A stretch of 33,645 nucleotides of DNA from an uncultured Aquimarina sp. (GTDB lineage Bacteria > Bacteroidota > Bacteroidia > Flavobacteriales > Flavobacteriaceae): NCBI GenBank assembly GCA_938011245.1, contig CALLUJ010000136.1, positions 1-33,645 of the forward strand, given 5' to 3'. The notes under the pieces were generated by a model. The model was not told where the DNA came from and ran no database searches. It worked only from the letters and a program-made list of their open reading frames with translations. The position numbers were made by a program, and so were the translations under genes. Positions 15,904-23,728 of the stretch are shown piece after piece (the stretch's first letter is position 1; each line of letters opens with the position of its first letter).

Positions 15904-15938
15904 GTAGCCTATGGTAATGTACATTACCATAGGCTTAC
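15904..15938. repeat. Head-to-head duplicated IS66 terminal repeat (30-bp palindrome)
   Basis: AGCCTATGGTAATGT (15906-15920) is followed immediately by its perfect reverse complement (15921-15935). With the flanking GT and TAC this is the IS66 end sequence present twice in opposite orientation. Only the first copy abuts the target duplication. The other end of the element (18715-18727) has a single copy. Confidence 0.85.
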
Positions 15939-15963
15939 AAGTGTTTCCTAGACATCTGGTGTC

Positions 15964-16242
15964 TTACCTTAATTTGGGAGTTGCACTCTTTACCTTTTTC
16001 GGAGAAGGTTTTTGCTTTTTAGAACTATTCACTGGTGCTGAACTACCTTTCCTTGACTGACTTCCAAATTTTCCATCTCCCAAAAATCGATCCAAACCAG
16101 GTCTTTTTGCTTTCTGCGTAGAACTTTTACCAGTCATATAAAATTGAGCTTCCTGTATTGGTGTAATATACGATGATAATGCTCCACTGATATCTAACTT
16201 TGGTATTTTAAGCTCTGGTTTTTTATTTTTTTTATTACTCAT
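15964..16242 (-). CDS. Small basic passenger protein inside the IS66 element
   Basis: A 92-residue protein of unknown function, located between tnpC and the element end. It starts MSNKKNKKPELKIPKL and is very rich in Lys, Ser and Pro, most of all in the last 40 residues (SSKKQKPSPKKVKSATPKLR). No membrane segment, signal or known domain is visible. The central part (DISGALSSYITPIQEAQFYM) is the only likely folded segment. The frame is intact although tnpB and tnpC are broken. It is flanked by two palindromes with a common core. A nucleic-acid-binding role fits the charge but is inference. It could also be a remnant of a larger gene. Confidence 0.55.
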   Translation of the reverse strand: MSNKKNKKPELKIPKLDISGALSSYITPIQEAQFYMTGKSSTQKAKRPGLDRFLGDGKFGSQSRKGSSAPVNSSKKQKPSPKKVKSATPKLR

Positions 16243-16272
16243 GTATTTATATATTTAAAGTTATTTGTAGCT

Positions 16273-16306
16273 CAAGAATATTCTAATGCACATTACAGTA
16301 TTCTTG
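16273..16306. repeat. Long imperfect hairpin between tnpC and passenger ORF
   Basis: CAAGAATA (16273-16280) pairs with TATTCTTG (16299-16306), and an inner TAATG-CA-CATTA pairs perfectly, with three weak or mismatched positions between. It lies 30 bp before the passenger ATG. Its core TAATG-N2-CATTA also occurs in the 15906-15935 palindrome. It could be a regulatory or end-like site, or an attenuator. Confidence 0.55.
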
Positions 16307-16391
16307 TTTTATACTATAAAGACACTTTTTAATAGGTATACCCTAAAAAAAAAGTAATTTTTCACGAAATAAGAATAAATTTTGGAGCTAT

Positions 16392-17932
16392 TTAGTTAGG
16401 TTTTTTCCAATTATTAGGCAGTAGTTCTGTTAATTTATTAGCCTTATGTTCTGGGATTCTTTCCAAAACATCTTTAAGCCAAGTATAGGGACCTACATTA
16501 TTAATCTTACAAGTAGCAAAGAAAGAATATAGCATAGCGGCTTTCTGAGCTGCCTTATGTGATCCAGCAAACAGATAATTCTTTCGGCCGAGTGCCAAGG
16601 GTCTAATGGTATTCTCTATGCGATTATTATCTATTTCATAAATTCCATCACTAGTGTATGCTACCAGTTTGGCCCATAACTTTAGAGTGTAGGAGATTGC
16701 TTTACCAATAGCACTTTTAGGAAGTACTTGAAGTGTCTGCTGTTGTAACCAAACCTCTAATGTTGTTAAAATAGGCATCGCATATAATTTTCTGTAACGC
16801 AGTCTAGTTTCTGAATTAATATTTCGTTCTCTTGATTTGCGTTCTATGGCATATAGCTTTTGGATTTGTTCCAATGCATAACTGGCTCTAGAGGCATCAT
16901 TATCTAGTGCTTTCTCAAAATAACGTCTAGCATGTGCCATACAGGCCAATAGTTTTATACTTCCTTTGGTTGTCAGATTTAAATACCCGGAATATCCATC
17001 TGTCTGTATAGTTCCGTTATACTCCTGTAACATTGTTTCTGGAACTTTTTTTGATCGACTAGAATCGTATTTAAACAACACCAAGCCTTCGATAGGCGCA
17101 TGATGTACCCAATGATAGCCCATATGAAGTTTTCCTTTTCTTCGTTTTGACTTGGCAGCACTTTTATGCGTATCCTGAACACCGATTGGACTTTCATCGA
17201 TCTGTAAGTAGCTACTTTGTAGTATTTGTTTTTGCAAACAATCATATAAAGGAACTAATAATCGGGTTGTGGCATTAAACCATCCACATATAGTAGCTTC
17301 ACTAAGAACTACACCTTGACTTTTAAAGATTTGTTGTTGTCTATAGAAAGGAAGGTGATAACAAAACTTATTGACAAGAATTTGAGATAGTAACCCAGCA
17401 CCTGCATTTCCTTTTGGGATAGGTAGTAAAGGAAGTGATCCAATTACTATTCTTTGTTCTTCTGACAATATGTATTTTAGGACGTATGATTTTTCTAACA
17501 AAAATACTGGAAGGATTATATTCAAATATTTCTGTAATTTCTTCTCCAATCTTCTTCGCTCCAATAGGTAGCTCTTCTGGTTCTATAGTTTCTTCTACTC
17601 TTGGAAGGTGTGCTGCAAGTGCTTCTCTAACAGGTTGCTGCTTTGGTTTTATGTGTTATGTGTTGCTCTCTTTTGTAGGTGATCTCTATAGCATCACTAT
17701 CTGAGCCAGCTGTAGTAGTTGATGTTTTTGTGAATAAATCTAATTGTCCATCTTCTGTAGCTACAAAGCGTTCACTTTTACTACCAAAAACAAGACGTTT
17801 CAATTCTAATAACTATTGTTGAAGGTACTGATAATCAAATGCTAATTTTTGATGCGCTTTAGAGAGCGTATCATAAGCTTCTTGTAGCTCAGATTCCTTA
17901 TCAATAGTAGTAATTTGTTGGGGCGATTTCAC
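16392..17932 (-). pseudogene. tnpC: IS66 transposase TnpC, broken
   Basis: The C-terminal 390 residues are open from 17564: YHLPFYRQQQIF, LQIDESPIGV (first Asp), TDGYSGYLNL (second Asp), LACMAHARRYFEKA, and IDNNRIENTIRPLALGRKNY (Glu) with a final TWLKDVLERIP tail. The N-terminal part begins at GTG 17932 (VKSPQQITTIDKESELQEAY), meets TAG at 17813-17815, continues LLELKRLVFGSKSERF, and needs two frame changes, in A runs near 17647-17650 and 17475-17478, to join LPIGAKKIGEEITEIFEYNP to SEEQRIVIGSLP. The catalytic DDE residues remain but no full-length protein can be made. Confidence 0.9.
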
Positions 17933-17972
17933 TATATGAAGATATCAAAAAAATCGACATCTCACAATCATA

Positions 17973-18336
17973 TCAACCCTTTTCTACAAGATTCTTGTAC
18001 GATTTTCTTCTGCTAATATTGGTAATGGAAATACCATCAATCAATAATACTAATTGTGAATAGGTTAAAGAAATACTACCTACTTCTGTATCATAATAAT
18101 GAAATCTCAAAAGTACCCGATTCTAACCGCTTATAATAGAGTATAAAGCTACTGCCACTCCAATGTAATAATTTTACTTTATCACGAGTTTTGTTGATGA
18201 AAATATATACCGATCCATTAGTAGGAGATGTAGACAACTGATTTTGTATGACTCCACAAAGTCCATTAAATCCTTTACGCATGTCTGTAGGCTTGCTATA
18301 CAAATGAAACTTATGCGTAGTAGTGAGTCCAAACAT
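17973..18336 (-). pseudogene. tnpB: IS66 TnpB (Orf2), frameshifted
   Basis: The first 78 residues match IS66 TnpB: MFGLTTTHKFHLYSKPTDMR, KGFNGLCGVIQNQL, PTNGSVYIFINKTRDKVKLL and YYKRLESGTFE. The frame then ends at 18091. The neighbouring frame continues with the expected tail (YDTEVGSISLTYSQLVLLID, GISITNI) to a TGA at 17973-17975. One extra base near 18092-18096 explains this. The start overlaps the tnpA stop by one base (TAATG). Confidence 0.9.
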
Positions 18337-18668
18337 TAGAAAAGAGTAATCAAGTTTTTCAATTCCTTTTTACAGATATCAGAAGGGCATTGTAGAAATA
18401 CACCATTGGGATAATGGATCTCAATAGGAACTGTTTTTAAAGTTGTTATAGGATTAGCAACTTTCACAGGAATAAAGGAAGGCTCTTTATTAACGTTCTT
18501 TTTCTTAGTTTCTGGAAATTCTGCTTTAAATTTTCTATGCCAGTATTTCATGACTCCATAAGTAACACCTTGGGTTTCTCCAAAGTCCTTCAAACTGAGT
18601 GTACTCTTCTTCCAATTTCTGAGAATTTTATACATCTCTCGTTTTCGTTTAGTGTCTTCTCTTTGCAT
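18336..18668 (-). CDS. tnpA: IS66 accessory protein TnpA
   Basis: A 110-residue small accessory protein of IS66-type elements. It has an N-terminal helix-turn-helix-like part (MYKILRNWKKSTLSLKDFGE, VTYGVMKYWHRKFK) and a C-terminal basic/hydrophobic part ending CPSDICKKELKNLITLF. It is the only one of the three IS66 genes that is intact. It is the first gene from the 18727 end and is translationally linked to tnpB. Confidence 0.88.
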   Translation of the reverse strand: MQREDTKRKREMYKILRNWKKSTLSLKDFGETQGVTYGVMKYWHRKFKAEFPETKKKNVNKEPSFIPVKVANPITTLKTVPIEIHYPNGVFLQCPSDICKKELKNLITLF

Positions 18669-18727
18669 ACAGCAAAGCTAAAACCTAAATACCAACTATA
18701 CAATATGTGGTTTGCCATAGGCTTACA

Positions 18728-18734
18728 GGCTTCC
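18728..18734 (+). repeat. Target site duplication of the IS66 insertion (copy 2)
   Basis: GGCTTCC, identical to 15897-15903, directly outside the high-coordinate IS66 end. Confidence 0.75.
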
Positions 18735-19401
18735 ATTCCTCTAGTTAGCTAATTATCACATCAGCCACTTGTTTGGCCTCTCTAGTGGCTACATATTTCA
18801 TTTTCAACATGCCAGATACTCGGTCATTAATTGTTACAATGGCACCTTTGTGATTTTTCCCAATTATAGTATCTACTTCAAGATCTCCTAAGCGACATTT
18901 TTTGTCAACAATTTTAGGTCGCTTACTTATCCCTATTCGGTTTGAAATTAAACCTCGACTATCTTTCTTAGCGCCTCTCTTTCAATACCTTTTTCCTCTA
19001 TTTCTAAGATGCTTATGGTAATTCCCTTTACTTTTTTTGTCTGACCAAATGAACTGATAAATACGCTCATGCGAAACGGTGGCCTTATTGTCTTTTTTTA
19101 ATGATCCAACAATTTGCTCTGGACTGTAATCTTCTTTTTGAAGTTTAATCACGTCTTGCTTAATACTTTCTGTGAAACGCTCTTTTTTTGGCTTATTGGT
19201 ATGACGAGTCTCGGCCTTACGATGAGCTAAGCAAGCGTAATATCGATTGTCTCGATTGTCAGAATTCCGCTTTAGCTCATTATAAATGGTAGATACGTGG
19301 ATACCCAACTCAATAGCAATATCAGATTTACTTAAATTATCCGATAATAGACGCTCTAATTCATACCTTTGAGCTAAGGCTAATTGAATGTAATTTTTCA
19401 T
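18728..19401 (-). pseudogene. IS30 transposase, N-terminal half
   Basis: From ATG 19401: MKNYIQLALAQRYELERLLS and a helix-turn-helix (SKSDIAIELGIHVSTIYNEL), then KEDYSPEQIVGSLK and HERIYQFIWSDKKSKG. A TGA at 18982-18984 replaces an expected Arg codon in GKRYRKRG. The frame continues with GLISNRIGISKRPKIVDKKC, LGDLEVDTIIGKNHKGAIVT (first catalytic Asp) and ATREAKQVADVIIS, a second stop (TAA, 18745-18747) in place of a likely Glu, and LEEWKP up to the insertion point. Joining at the target duplication restores the frame to the C-terminal half. Confidence 0.9.
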
Positions 19402-19426
19402 GCAAGACAAATGTGGTCTTTTAATC

Positions 19427-19462
19427 TTAAATATTGAGTGGGCTAGCCCACTCAATATTTAA
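19427..19462. repeat. 36-bp perfect palindrome upstream of the IS30 transposase
   Basis: TTAAATATTGAGTGGGCT (19427-19444) is followed without a spacer by its exact reverse complement (19445-19462). It lies 25 bp before the transposase ATG and just inside the terminal repeat. In RNA entering the element from outside it would fold into a strong hairpin near the start codon, a known way for IS elements to block read-through expression. Confidence 0.85.
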
Positions 19463-19468
19463 AATCTA

Positions 19469-19487
19469 TCGCACTTATAACTTGAAT
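19469..19487 (-). repeat. IS30 terminal inverted repeat, high-coordinate end
   Basis: Reverse complement of 15580-15598 with one mismatch. It ends 37 bp before the start codon of the sensor kinase. Confidence 0.85.
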
Positions 19488-19524
19488 TCAAGATTTATAG
19501 TAACTTACTTACAATTTAAATTAG

Positions 19525-20985
19525 ATGTTTAACACACGACTTTCTTTACGATCCAGATTGTTTTTAGCAATGATTCTTCTAGTGTTATTGGCTTCTATTG
19601 TTATTGCAAGTATTACTATATTAAGATATAAAGATGAAGCACAACAGTACCACAGAAAACGTTTACTTCGAAAAGAATTAGCTATTAAACAGCATATTAA
19701 TTATATTTTAAAACGAACTACATATCCTATTTCTACGGAAAACATTCCGCTAATTTTTAAAGAAAAGGGTAAAATATTTGAACTTTCGGAAGTACATCAT
19801 ATGCCTTTAAACCTATACGATTTAAAGGGACAATTGCTTATAAAATCAAGACAAAGTTTTTTAAGGGATAGCATTAAACAAGAGATTCCTAATCTTGTAA
19901 TTGCTAAAATTAACGAAACATCTAATAAACGTTATCTAGTATCCTACGAAAATGAAGGGGAGCGTTATCAATCTTCTTATAGCTATATTACTGACACAAA
20001 ATTTAAACCACTAGCGATACTTAATTTACCCTATCTTCAAAATGACAGCTTGGTAAAAAAGGATATTAATGCTTTTTTAAAAAATATTGTTGAAGTGTAT
20101 ATTCTAATGCTTATTGTAAGTATTGGTATAGCCTATTTATTGTCCAACTACATTACTAGATCGATTACTACTATATCTGAAAAAATTAAAAAAACTAGAA
20201 TTGATAAACAAAATAAAAAAATTAATGCCGACAATATAAGTGGGGAAATAGGCCTTTTAGTAAATGCTTATAACGACATGATAGACCAACTAGAGGAAAG
20301 TGCCGTAAAATTAGCGGTTAGTGAACGTGAAAATGCATGGCGAGAAATGGCAAAGCAAGTTGCCCATGAAATTAAAAACCCACTTACCCCAATGAGGTTA
20401 ACCATCCAAAGTTTTCAACGTAAATTTGATCGAAACCACCCAAATATAAAAGAAAAATTAAACGAATACAGCAATACTCTAATCGAACAAATTGACACTA
20501 TGAGTTCTATTGCCTCTGCATTTTCAGATTTTGCTAAAATGCCCGCTCGCAAAGATGAGATTTTGGATTTACATGAAGTTGTAAAGGTTGCTTTAGATAT
20601 TTTTCAAGAAAAAGGGATAGTTCTTACTACTCCAAAGGAAATTATTTCTATTAATTTTGATAGAACTCAACTAATTCGAGTGGTAACTAATTTGGTTAAA
20701 AATGCACTACAAGCAATTCCTAATAGTAGAAATGCAGAAATAAATATTACTATTATTAAAAATGCCCATTCTGCAACATTAACCATCTCCGACAATGGAA
20801 CAGGAATAGAATCAAAAAATCATTCTAAGATTTTTGAGCCCAACTTTACTACCAAAAGTAGCGGCATGGGCTTAGGTTTAGCCATGGTAAAGAGTATTTT
20901 AGAAACTTACGGTGGCACTATACACTTTAGCTCAAAATTAGCTAAAGGAACTCAATTTACAATTCAAATCCCTTTACATAAATAA
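19525..20985 (+). CDS. NtrY-like membrane sensor histidine kinase
   Basis: A 486-residue inner-membrane kinase. There is one helix near 13-32, a periplasmic segment of about 150 residues, a second helix near 184-207, a HAMP region, and a cytoplasmic kinase core. The phospho-acceptor box is KQVAHEIKNPLTPMRLTIQS with His at residue 281. The ATPase part has NLVKNALQAIPN (N box), ISDNGTGIESK (G1), FTTKSSGMGLGLAMVKSI (G2) and a final GTQFTIQIP. All key residues are present. No response regulator is adjacent, so it is an orphan here. The IS30 end is 37 bp upstream of the ATG, so the original promoter may have been displaced; no -7 motif is seen in the remaining gap. Confidence 0.92.
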   Translation: MFNTRLSLRSRLFLAMILLVLLASIVIASITILRYKDEAQQYHRKRLLRKELAIKQHINYILKRTTYPISTENIPLIFKEKGKIFELSEVHHMPLNLYDLKGQLLIKSRQSFLRDSIKQEIPNLVIAKINETSNKRYLVSYENEGERYQSSYSYITDTKFKPLAILNLPYLQNDSLVKKDINAFLKNIVEVYILMLIVSIGIAYLLSNYITRSITTISEKIKKTRIDKQNKKINADNISGEIGLLVNAYNDMIDQLEESAVKLAVSERENAWREMAKQVAHEIKNPLTPMRLTIQSFQRKFDRNHPNIKEKLNEYSNTLIEQIDTMSSIASAFSDFAKMPARKDEILDLHEVVKVALDIFQEKGIVLTTPKEIISINFDRTQLIRVVTNLVKNALQAIPNSRNAEINITIIKNAHSATLTISDNGTGIESKNHSKIFEPNFTTKSSGMGLGLAMVKSILETYGGTIHFSSKLAKGTQFTIQIPLHK

Positions 20986-20993
20986 TCCAAATT

Positions 20994-21770
20994 ATGTCTT
21001 ACTCTACTATTGTATATCAACAAAAAGAAACTATTGTTACAATAACTATAAATCGTCCCAACAAATTAAACGCTTTAAATGCGCTTACGTTAAAGGAAAT
21101 ACATACTGCTATTAAACATGCCGAAGAAGATTACTCTGTTAGATGTATCTTATTAACTGGAAGTGGCGAAAAAGCATTCGTAGCAGGTGCCGACATCAAA
21201 GAGTTCTCAAAATTCAATCAAGTAGAAGGCACTCAACTCGCTACGAAAGGGCAACAATTAGTATTCGATTGCATAGAAAACCTGAATACTCCCGTTATAT
21301 GTGCTATTAATGGTTATGCCTTAGGAGGAGGTCTAGAACTTGCCATGGCATGTCACATTAGAATTGCAAGTGAGAACGCTCGTTTTGGTTTACCCGAAGT
21401 GTCTTTAGGACTTATCCCTGGTTATGGAGGCACACAACGTCTCCCTCAACTTATAGGAAAAGGTCGTGCTTTAGAACTAATTCTTTCTGCTGGGATGATT
21501 ACCGCAGAAAAAGCGCTTCTTTACGGCTTAGTAAATTCTGTAGTTTCTCTAGAGAATTTAATTCCCACTGCGATTAAACTAGGTAAATCAATTACAAAAA
21601 ATTCATCTACTGCTATTAGTGCTGCTATTTATTCTGTAAATGCAGGGTTTGACGTTAATAAAAACGGCTACGAAATAGAAAAAGAAAGTTTTGGGAATTG
21701 TTTTGGTACTTCCGATTTTAAGGAAGGGACTCAGGCTTTCTTACAAAAACGAAAACCAAATTTTAATTAA
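20994..21770 (+). CDS. Enoyl-CoA hydratase/isomerase family protein
   Basis: A crotonase-fold enzyme of 258 residues, most likely a short-chain enoyl-CoA hydratase of fatty-acid or butanoate metabolism. Visible motifs: AFVAGADIKEF (oxyanion hole 1), CAINGYALGGGLELAMACHI (oxyanion hole 2), and ARFGLPEVSLGLIPGYGGTQ, which has both catalytic Glu positions of hydratases (ELAMAC and PEVSLG). It ends with the normal FLQKRKPNF tail. It follows the kinase gene by 8 bp, so the two are co-transcribed. Dehydratase or isomerase activity on another acyl-CoA cannot be excluded. Confidence 0.92.
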   Translation: MSYSTIVYQQKETIVTITINRPNKLNALNALTLKEIHTAIKHAEEDYSVRCILLTGSGEKAFVAGADIKEFSKFNQVEGTQLATKGQQLVFDCIENLNTPVICAINGYALGGGLELAMACHIRIASENARFGLPEVSLGLIPGYGGTQRLPQLIGKGRALELILSAGMITAEKALLYGLVNSVVSLENLIPTAIKLGKSITKNSSTAISAAIYSVNAGFDVNKNGYEIEKESFGNCFGTSDFKEGTQAFLQKRKPNFN

Positions 21771-21801
21771 CCTAAAAATTCTTATAATGAAAATCTTTAA
21801 T

Positions 21802-22305
21802 TTAAAGAATACGTTTAGAAAACTTATACGATTTTTTCCAATAAGGATTTTCTAAATTACTTTCTATAACTCCTTTAGAACTTGAAGAATGAATAAAGTA
21901 AACGATTCCGCTAGATACTTTTGAGACGACTCCAACATGATTAACAGCTCTTGAGTTTTTTTTTGAAGTTCTAAAAAAAACCAAATCTCCAGATTGTATT
22001 TCTCTTTTTTTAATAGCCTTACCTTTTTTAGACATTTCGTAAGATACTCTAGGTAAACTAACATTAATTTGTTTAAAAGAAGTATATACTAATCCCGAAC
22101 AATCCATGCCTTTTTTAGAAGTCCCTCCATATCTATACCGTGTACCCAAATAACTTTTTGCGTATTGAACCACTCTTTTTTGTTTAGATACTTTAGAATT
22201 ACTATTGTAAGTTGTTTTAGGTTTTTTTTTATAAGCAGACGTATTAATAATTCCACAAGACGTTAAGCTTAAAACTAATAACAAAATCCCAACTATTAAC
22301 TTCAT
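21802..22305 (-). CDS. NlpC/P60 family C40 peptidase lipoprotein
   Basis: Cell-wall endopeptidase-type protein, 167 residues. Signal peptide ends LVLSLTSC (lipobox), followed by a Lys-rich linker. The catalytic domain has YRYGGTSKKGMDCSGLVYTS (Cys nucleophile), SYEMSKKGKAI, SGDLVFFRT and NHVGVVSK (His), with a further His in YFIHSSSSKG. It probably cleaves peptidoglycan stem peptides at the outer-membrane side of the periplasm. Its ATG overlaps the lpxB stop by 4 bp. A weak inverted repeat TCTTTA-ATT-TAAAGA (21794-21808) at its 3' end may help separate it from the convergent hydratase gene. Confidence 0.93.
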   Translation of the reverse strand: MKLIVGILLLVLSLTSCGIINTSAYKKKPKTTYNSNSKVSKQKRVVQYAKSYLGTRYRYGGTSKKGMDCSGLVYTSFKQINVSLPRVSYEMSKKGKAIKKREIQSGDLVFFRTSKKNSRAVNHVGVVSKVSSGIVYFIHSSSSKGVIESNLENPYWKKSYKFSKRIL

Positions 22306-23414
22306 TTTTGAATACTTTTTAAAATAGACATTGCTGTTTTCTCACTTGCTCCACTACCTCCTAACTTCGTTTCTAATAAATTATAATCCTCTAACATTTT
22401 ATCTCTTCTAGGAGAGTTTATTATAGCTTCAAATTCTGTTAAAAGCTTTTCCGAGGTAAAATTATCCTGAATCAATTCTGTAACTACCTCTCTATCCATT
22501 ACTAAATTCACTAAGGAAATATATTTTAGGTTTATAATGCGCTTAGCAATAGCATAAGACAACTTATTCCCTTTATAACATACTACTTGGGGAACTTTAA
22601 ACAAAGCGGTTTCAAGAGTGGCTGTCCCCGAAGTTACCAAAGCTGCCTTAGCTATATTTAGAATATCGTAGGTTCTTTTTTGTATTAAACTTACGTTATC
22701 CTGAGTAATTAAACTCTCGTAAAAAGCTACTTCTTGATTAGGCGCTCCTGCAATTACAAACTGGTACTTAGTGTATTTTTGGGCTAAACTTAGCATGGTA
22801 CCAAGCATTTTAGTAATTTCTTGTTTTCGACTTCCTGGTAATAATGCTATTATTGGGCGATTGTCTAAATTAAATTCTTTTCTAAACAAAGCTTCATTTG
22901 TAGTATTGTAACTCTCTATTGCATCAATTAAAGGATGACCTACATAATTTACATTATAATTATAGCCTTTATAAAAATCTTCAACAAAAGGAAGTACCAC
23001 ATACATTTCATCAATTACCTCTTTAATTAATTTTACACGCCCTGCTCTTGATGCCCATACTTGAGGACTAATATAATAGAAGGTTTTAAAGCCAACGCTT
23101 TTTGCCCATTTAGCTATTCTTAAATTAAAACCAGAATTATCAATAAACACAAGGGCATCTGGAGAGAAATTAGCAATATCGGATTTACAGTTTTTTAAAA
23201 TTTTAAAAATTTTAAATAAATTAAAAATTACTTCGGTAAAACCCATAAACGCACGATCTTTATAATGGCTTGCTAAAACGGCGCCTGCTTGTTCCATTAA
23301 ATCGCCACCATAACAACGTATATCTGCCTCTGTATCTTTTGCTTTAATAGCTTTTACAAGATTACTGCCATGGAGATCTCCCGAGGCTTCTCCTGCTAAA
23401 ATGTAATATTTCAT
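22302..23414 (-). CDS. lpxB: Lipid-A-disaccharide synthase
   Basis: Glycosyltransferase (GT19) that joins UDP-2,3-diacylglucosamine and lipid X to make the lipid A disaccharide; peripheral on the inner membrane. The 370-residue protein opens with YILAGEASGDLHGSNLVKAI, then CYGGDLMEQAGA, the AFMGFTEVIFNLFKI hydrophobic patch, FIDNSGFNLRIAKWAK, YYISPQVWASRAGRVK, VGHPLIDAI, IALLPGSRKQEI and SGTATLETALFKVPQVVCYK. Length and motifs are normal. It lies in a tight operon: 12 bp after the small membrane protein gene and overlapping the NlpC gene. Confidence 0.96.
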   Translation of the reverse strand: MKYYILAGEASGDLHGSNLVKAIKAKDTEADIRCYGGDLMEQAGAVLASHYKDRAFMGFTEVIFNLFKIFKILKNCKSDIANFSPDALVFIDNSGFNLRIAKWAKSVGFKTFYYISPQVWASRAGRVKLIKEVIDEMYVVLPFVEDFYKGYNYNVNYVGHPLIDAIESYNTTNEALFRKEFNLDNRPIIALLPGSRKQEITKMLGTMLSLAQKYTKYQFVIAGAPNQEVAFYESLITQDNVSLIQKRTYDILNIAKAALVTSGTATLETALFKVPQVVCYKGNKLSYAIAKRIINLKYISLVNLVMDREVVTELIQDNFTSEKLLTEFEAIINSPRRDKMLEDYNLLETKLGGSGASEKTAMSILKSIQK

Positions 23415-23426
23415 AACATTACTTAA

Positions 23427-23720
23427 TTACCCAAACTTTTGGATCAGAATAAAAATAGCGATTAACAGCGTTGCAATAATTACTCCTCTAGCTTGATAAA
23501 TTTTTTGTTGTTTTAAAAATAGAAAAAAACAAGCTATATTAAGTAACGCTCCCGCTGCTAAAATAGCTCCTAAATGCTTTTGTTGATAAGCGTTCTCTAT
23601 AGTGCTTATAAAATCGGTTTGGGAGAGTGCCAAAATCCAAATAGAAGCACCAATTGCTGTTGCAATAATACCTACAATAATACCTATTCCTATATTTTTT
23701 TTAATCTCTAATTGTCCCAT
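23427..23720 (-). CDS. Small three-helix membrane protein
   Basis: A 97-residue protein of unknown function with three hydrophobic helices (about 10-33, 46-68, 75-95) separated by short charged loops. The opening MGQLEIKKNIGIGIIVGIIA and the central HLGAILAAGALLNIACFFLF have no known domain. It sits between surE (8 bp) and lpxB (12 bp) in one operon, a position where small hypothetical membrane proteins are usual in flavobacteria, so an envelope role is plausible but not shown. Confidence 0.85.
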   Translation of the reverse strand: MGQLEIKKNIGIGIIVGIIATAIGASIWILALSQTDFISTIENAYQQKHLGAILAAGALLNIACFFLFLKQQKIYQARGVIIATLLIAIFILIQKFG

Positions 23721-23728
23721 GCAACTAC

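Larger units (their letters stand above)
15904..18727 (-). mobile_element. IS66-family element with passenger ORF
   Basis: About 2824 bp, bounded by GTA-GCCTATGG (15904-15914, one A missing) and CCATAGGCTTAC(A) (18715-18727), i.e. inverted repeats beginning GTAAGCC as usual for IS66. It carries tnpA, a frameshifted tnpB and a tnpC with one nonsense codon and two frameshifts, all on the minus strand, plus a 92-codon ORF after tnpC. The element is therefore unable to move by itself. The insertion lies inside the IS30 transposase gene and created a direct repeat GGCTTCC. Confidence 0.9.
15580..19487 (-). mobile_element. IS30-family element interrupted by an IS66-family element
   Basis: The outer element is bounded by 19-bp terminal inverted repeats: ATTCAAGTTATAAGTTCGA at 15580-15598 and its reverse complement with one mismatch (G for T) at 19469-19487. 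Removing the inner insertion (15904-18727) and one 7-bp target copy leaves 1077 bp, the normal size for IS30-type elements. The rejoined transposase frame is 984 bp (327 codons plus stop). No convincing target duplication of the outer element itself was found, as the right end merges into a short palindrome, CTTGAATTCAAG. The right end lies 37 bp before the sensor-kinase start codon. Confidence 0.88.

Noticed and set aside
17435-17704. Plus-strand 89-codon frame inside the IS66 element
   Set aside because: It lies antisense to the broken tnpC N-terminal region, whose translation explains the sequence.
15580-19487. CRISPR array or integron in the repeat-rich region
   Set aside because: The repeats are terminal inverted repeats and palindromes of two IS elements; no regularly spaced direct repeats occur.
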